Assembly: GCA_017983975.1 (NCBI GenBank) | Contig: JAGOAL010000005.1 | Coordinates: 1-64,000, forward strand | Direction: 5' to 3' | Length of the DNA: 64,000 bases | Origin: Flavobacterium sp. | GTDB lineage: Bacteria; Bacteroidota; Bacteroidia; Flavobacteriales; Flavobacteriaceae | Shown: positions 63,171 through 64,000 of the stretch, one piece after another | Layout: each line of letters opens with the position of its first letter | Position numbering within the stretch: position 1 is the first letter of the stretch | Translations under genes and position numbers: made by a program | The notes under the pieces: model-generated | What the model was told of the DNA's origin: nothing | What the model saw: only the letters and a program-made list of their open reading frames with translations | The model's database searches: none

Positions 63171-64000
63171 ATGAAGAATAGTTTAGTAAAAGGAATTGCA
63201 TTTGTCGTAGGTTTATTTACGTTGGTGTCTTGTGATAAAGACTTTAATTCTATGGGTTCAGATCTTCTTGATGATAATCATTTTGCCCTTGAAAAATATG
63301 AAGTTGAAAGTTTAAAAGCCTATTCAAAAGCTACAGAGGCAGTACAATCTAATAATCTACCTATCAACGCATTAGGAATATATAAAGACCCTTATTTTGG
63401 AACAACAAAAGCACAATTTGTAAGTCAAGTTGAACTTACTACTGCAAATCCTACTATCGGATATCAACCTATAATTGATTCTGTTTATTTATATGTGCCT
63501 TATTTTAGCACGTTAAAACCATCAACAGAAGCAGGAGAAAGAGTGTACGAATTAGATTCAGTTTATGGTTATTCTGAAACGGCTAAATTTAAACTGCACG
63601 TGTATGAAAACGGTTACTTTTTAAGAGATTTTGACCCTGCAACGGATTTTGAAAGTGGTCAAAAATACTATTCGGATGAAAAGCCGCAAATAGAGGCTTT
63701 TAAAGGGAATGAGTTATTAAACAATAGTACTAAGGTAGCTCAAAACGAAGAATTTGTATTTAGTAATAAAGAAATTTTTATTTATAAGACAGATGGAAAT
63801 GGAGCATATGTTAATGCCACGGGAACTGTTTTAGCTGATCAAAATGATGTTACATTGCGTGTTATAAAAGAGCGTAAATTGCCTGGATTATGGTTAGATT
63901 TAAAGAATAGTTTTTTCCAACAAAAAATACTAGATGCTGCTTCATCTGGAGTGCTGTTCAATAATAATTCATTTAAAAATTATTTTAGAGGTTTATTGTT
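63171..64000 (+). CDS. DUF4270 lipoprotein, partial (runs off the window)
   Basis: ATG at 63171, open to the window end (276 codons seen). It begins MKNSLVKGIAFVVGLFTLVS then Cys21, a lipoprotein signal. The mature start CDKDFNSMGSDLLDDNHFAL, then YKDPYFGTTKAQFVSQVELT and PIIDSVYLYVPY fits the DUF4270 family of Bacteroidota outer-surface or periplasmic proteins of unknown role. It is one base after the GT5-like gene, so they share an operon. Confidence 0.88.
   Translation, partial: MKNSLVKGIAFVVGLFTLVSCDKDFNSMGSDLLDDNHFALEKYEVESLKAYSKATEAVQSNNLPINALGIYKDPYFGTTKAQFVSQVELTTANPTIGYQPIIDSVYLYVPYFSTLKPSTEAGERVYELDSVYGYSETAKFKLHVYENGYFLRDFDPATDFESGQKYYSDEKPQIEAFKGNELLNNSTKVAQNEEFVFSNKEIFIYKTDGNGAYVNATGTVLADQNDVTLRVIKERKLPGLWLDLKNSFFQQKILDAASSGVLFNNNSFKNYFRGLL

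Overview
The window comes from a low-GC member of the Bacteroidota, most likely Flavobacteriaceae and probably Flavobacterium. The evidence is a C-terminal type IX secretion sorting domain on the M1 peptidase, Bacteroidota promoters (TTG about 19 bases before TAnnTTTG), a short NuoG, an atp operon without atpD and atpC, families typical of the phylum (DUF4286, DUF4292, DUF4270, an OlsF-like double acyltransferase, a short-chain-type threonine dehydrogenase), and dispersed intergenic repeats typical of flavobacteria.

Layout. 1-3906: end of the F-type ATP synthase operon (atpE-F-H-A-G), closed by a strong terminator. 3910-7500: an accessory stretch holding a 22-base-period repeat, a two-gene operon of unknown function (small protein plus beta-propeller-like protein), two solitary hypothetical genes set between imperfect palindromes that resemble cassette recombination sites, and a REP-like hairpin. 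7529-17201: a prolyl-oligopeptidase-family peptidase, an acetyltransferase, a lipoprotein, then an envelope-related run (flippase, dUTPase, sugar nucleotidyltransferase, TPR protein, DUF4292 lipoprotein, EnvC-like protein) interrupted by a 25-bp inverted repeat. 17275-23339: a 2-hydroxyacid dehydrogenase, three small membrane proteins (one, DUF2752, without an ordinary start codon), an OlsF-like acyltransferase, exonuclease III and an OmpA-like lipoprotein. 23474-33754: a Tas-like aldo/keto reductase facing the mgtE-rsmA-DUF4286 cluster, a TPR protein, serS, a secreted M1 peptidase and rseP.

33772-35473: two identical tRNA-Asn genes followed by a 1.4-kb insertion carrying a MerR regulator and a short-chain dehydrogenase. 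A second copy of the tRNA 3-prime end lies on the far side, as expected after tRNA-targeted integration. 35498-48333: a complete nuoA-N operon for respiratory complex I on the minus strand with a recognisable promoter. Complex I and the ATP synthase make this window the core of oxidative phosphorylation in this organism.

48474-64000: a 2OG-Fe(II) oxygenase, an aldehyde dehydrogenase, a DUF559 (Vsr-like) endonuclease gene enclosed by about 40-bp inverted repeats, an NTF2-like lipoprotein, L-threonine 3-dehydrogenase, mfd, a DUF2975 and Cro/C1 regulator pair, a minus-strand group panC-panD-flippase-like-esterase-like-radA, and a divergent pair (GT5-like protein and a DUF4270 lipoprotein that runs off the window).

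Best candidates for something undescribed are the DUF559 inverted-repeat cassette (50476-51005) with its gene-less relative at 12678-12798, the two-gene operon at 4343-6051, and the tRNA-Asn MerR/SDR islet. All functions are inferred from reading the sequence; no database search was run.
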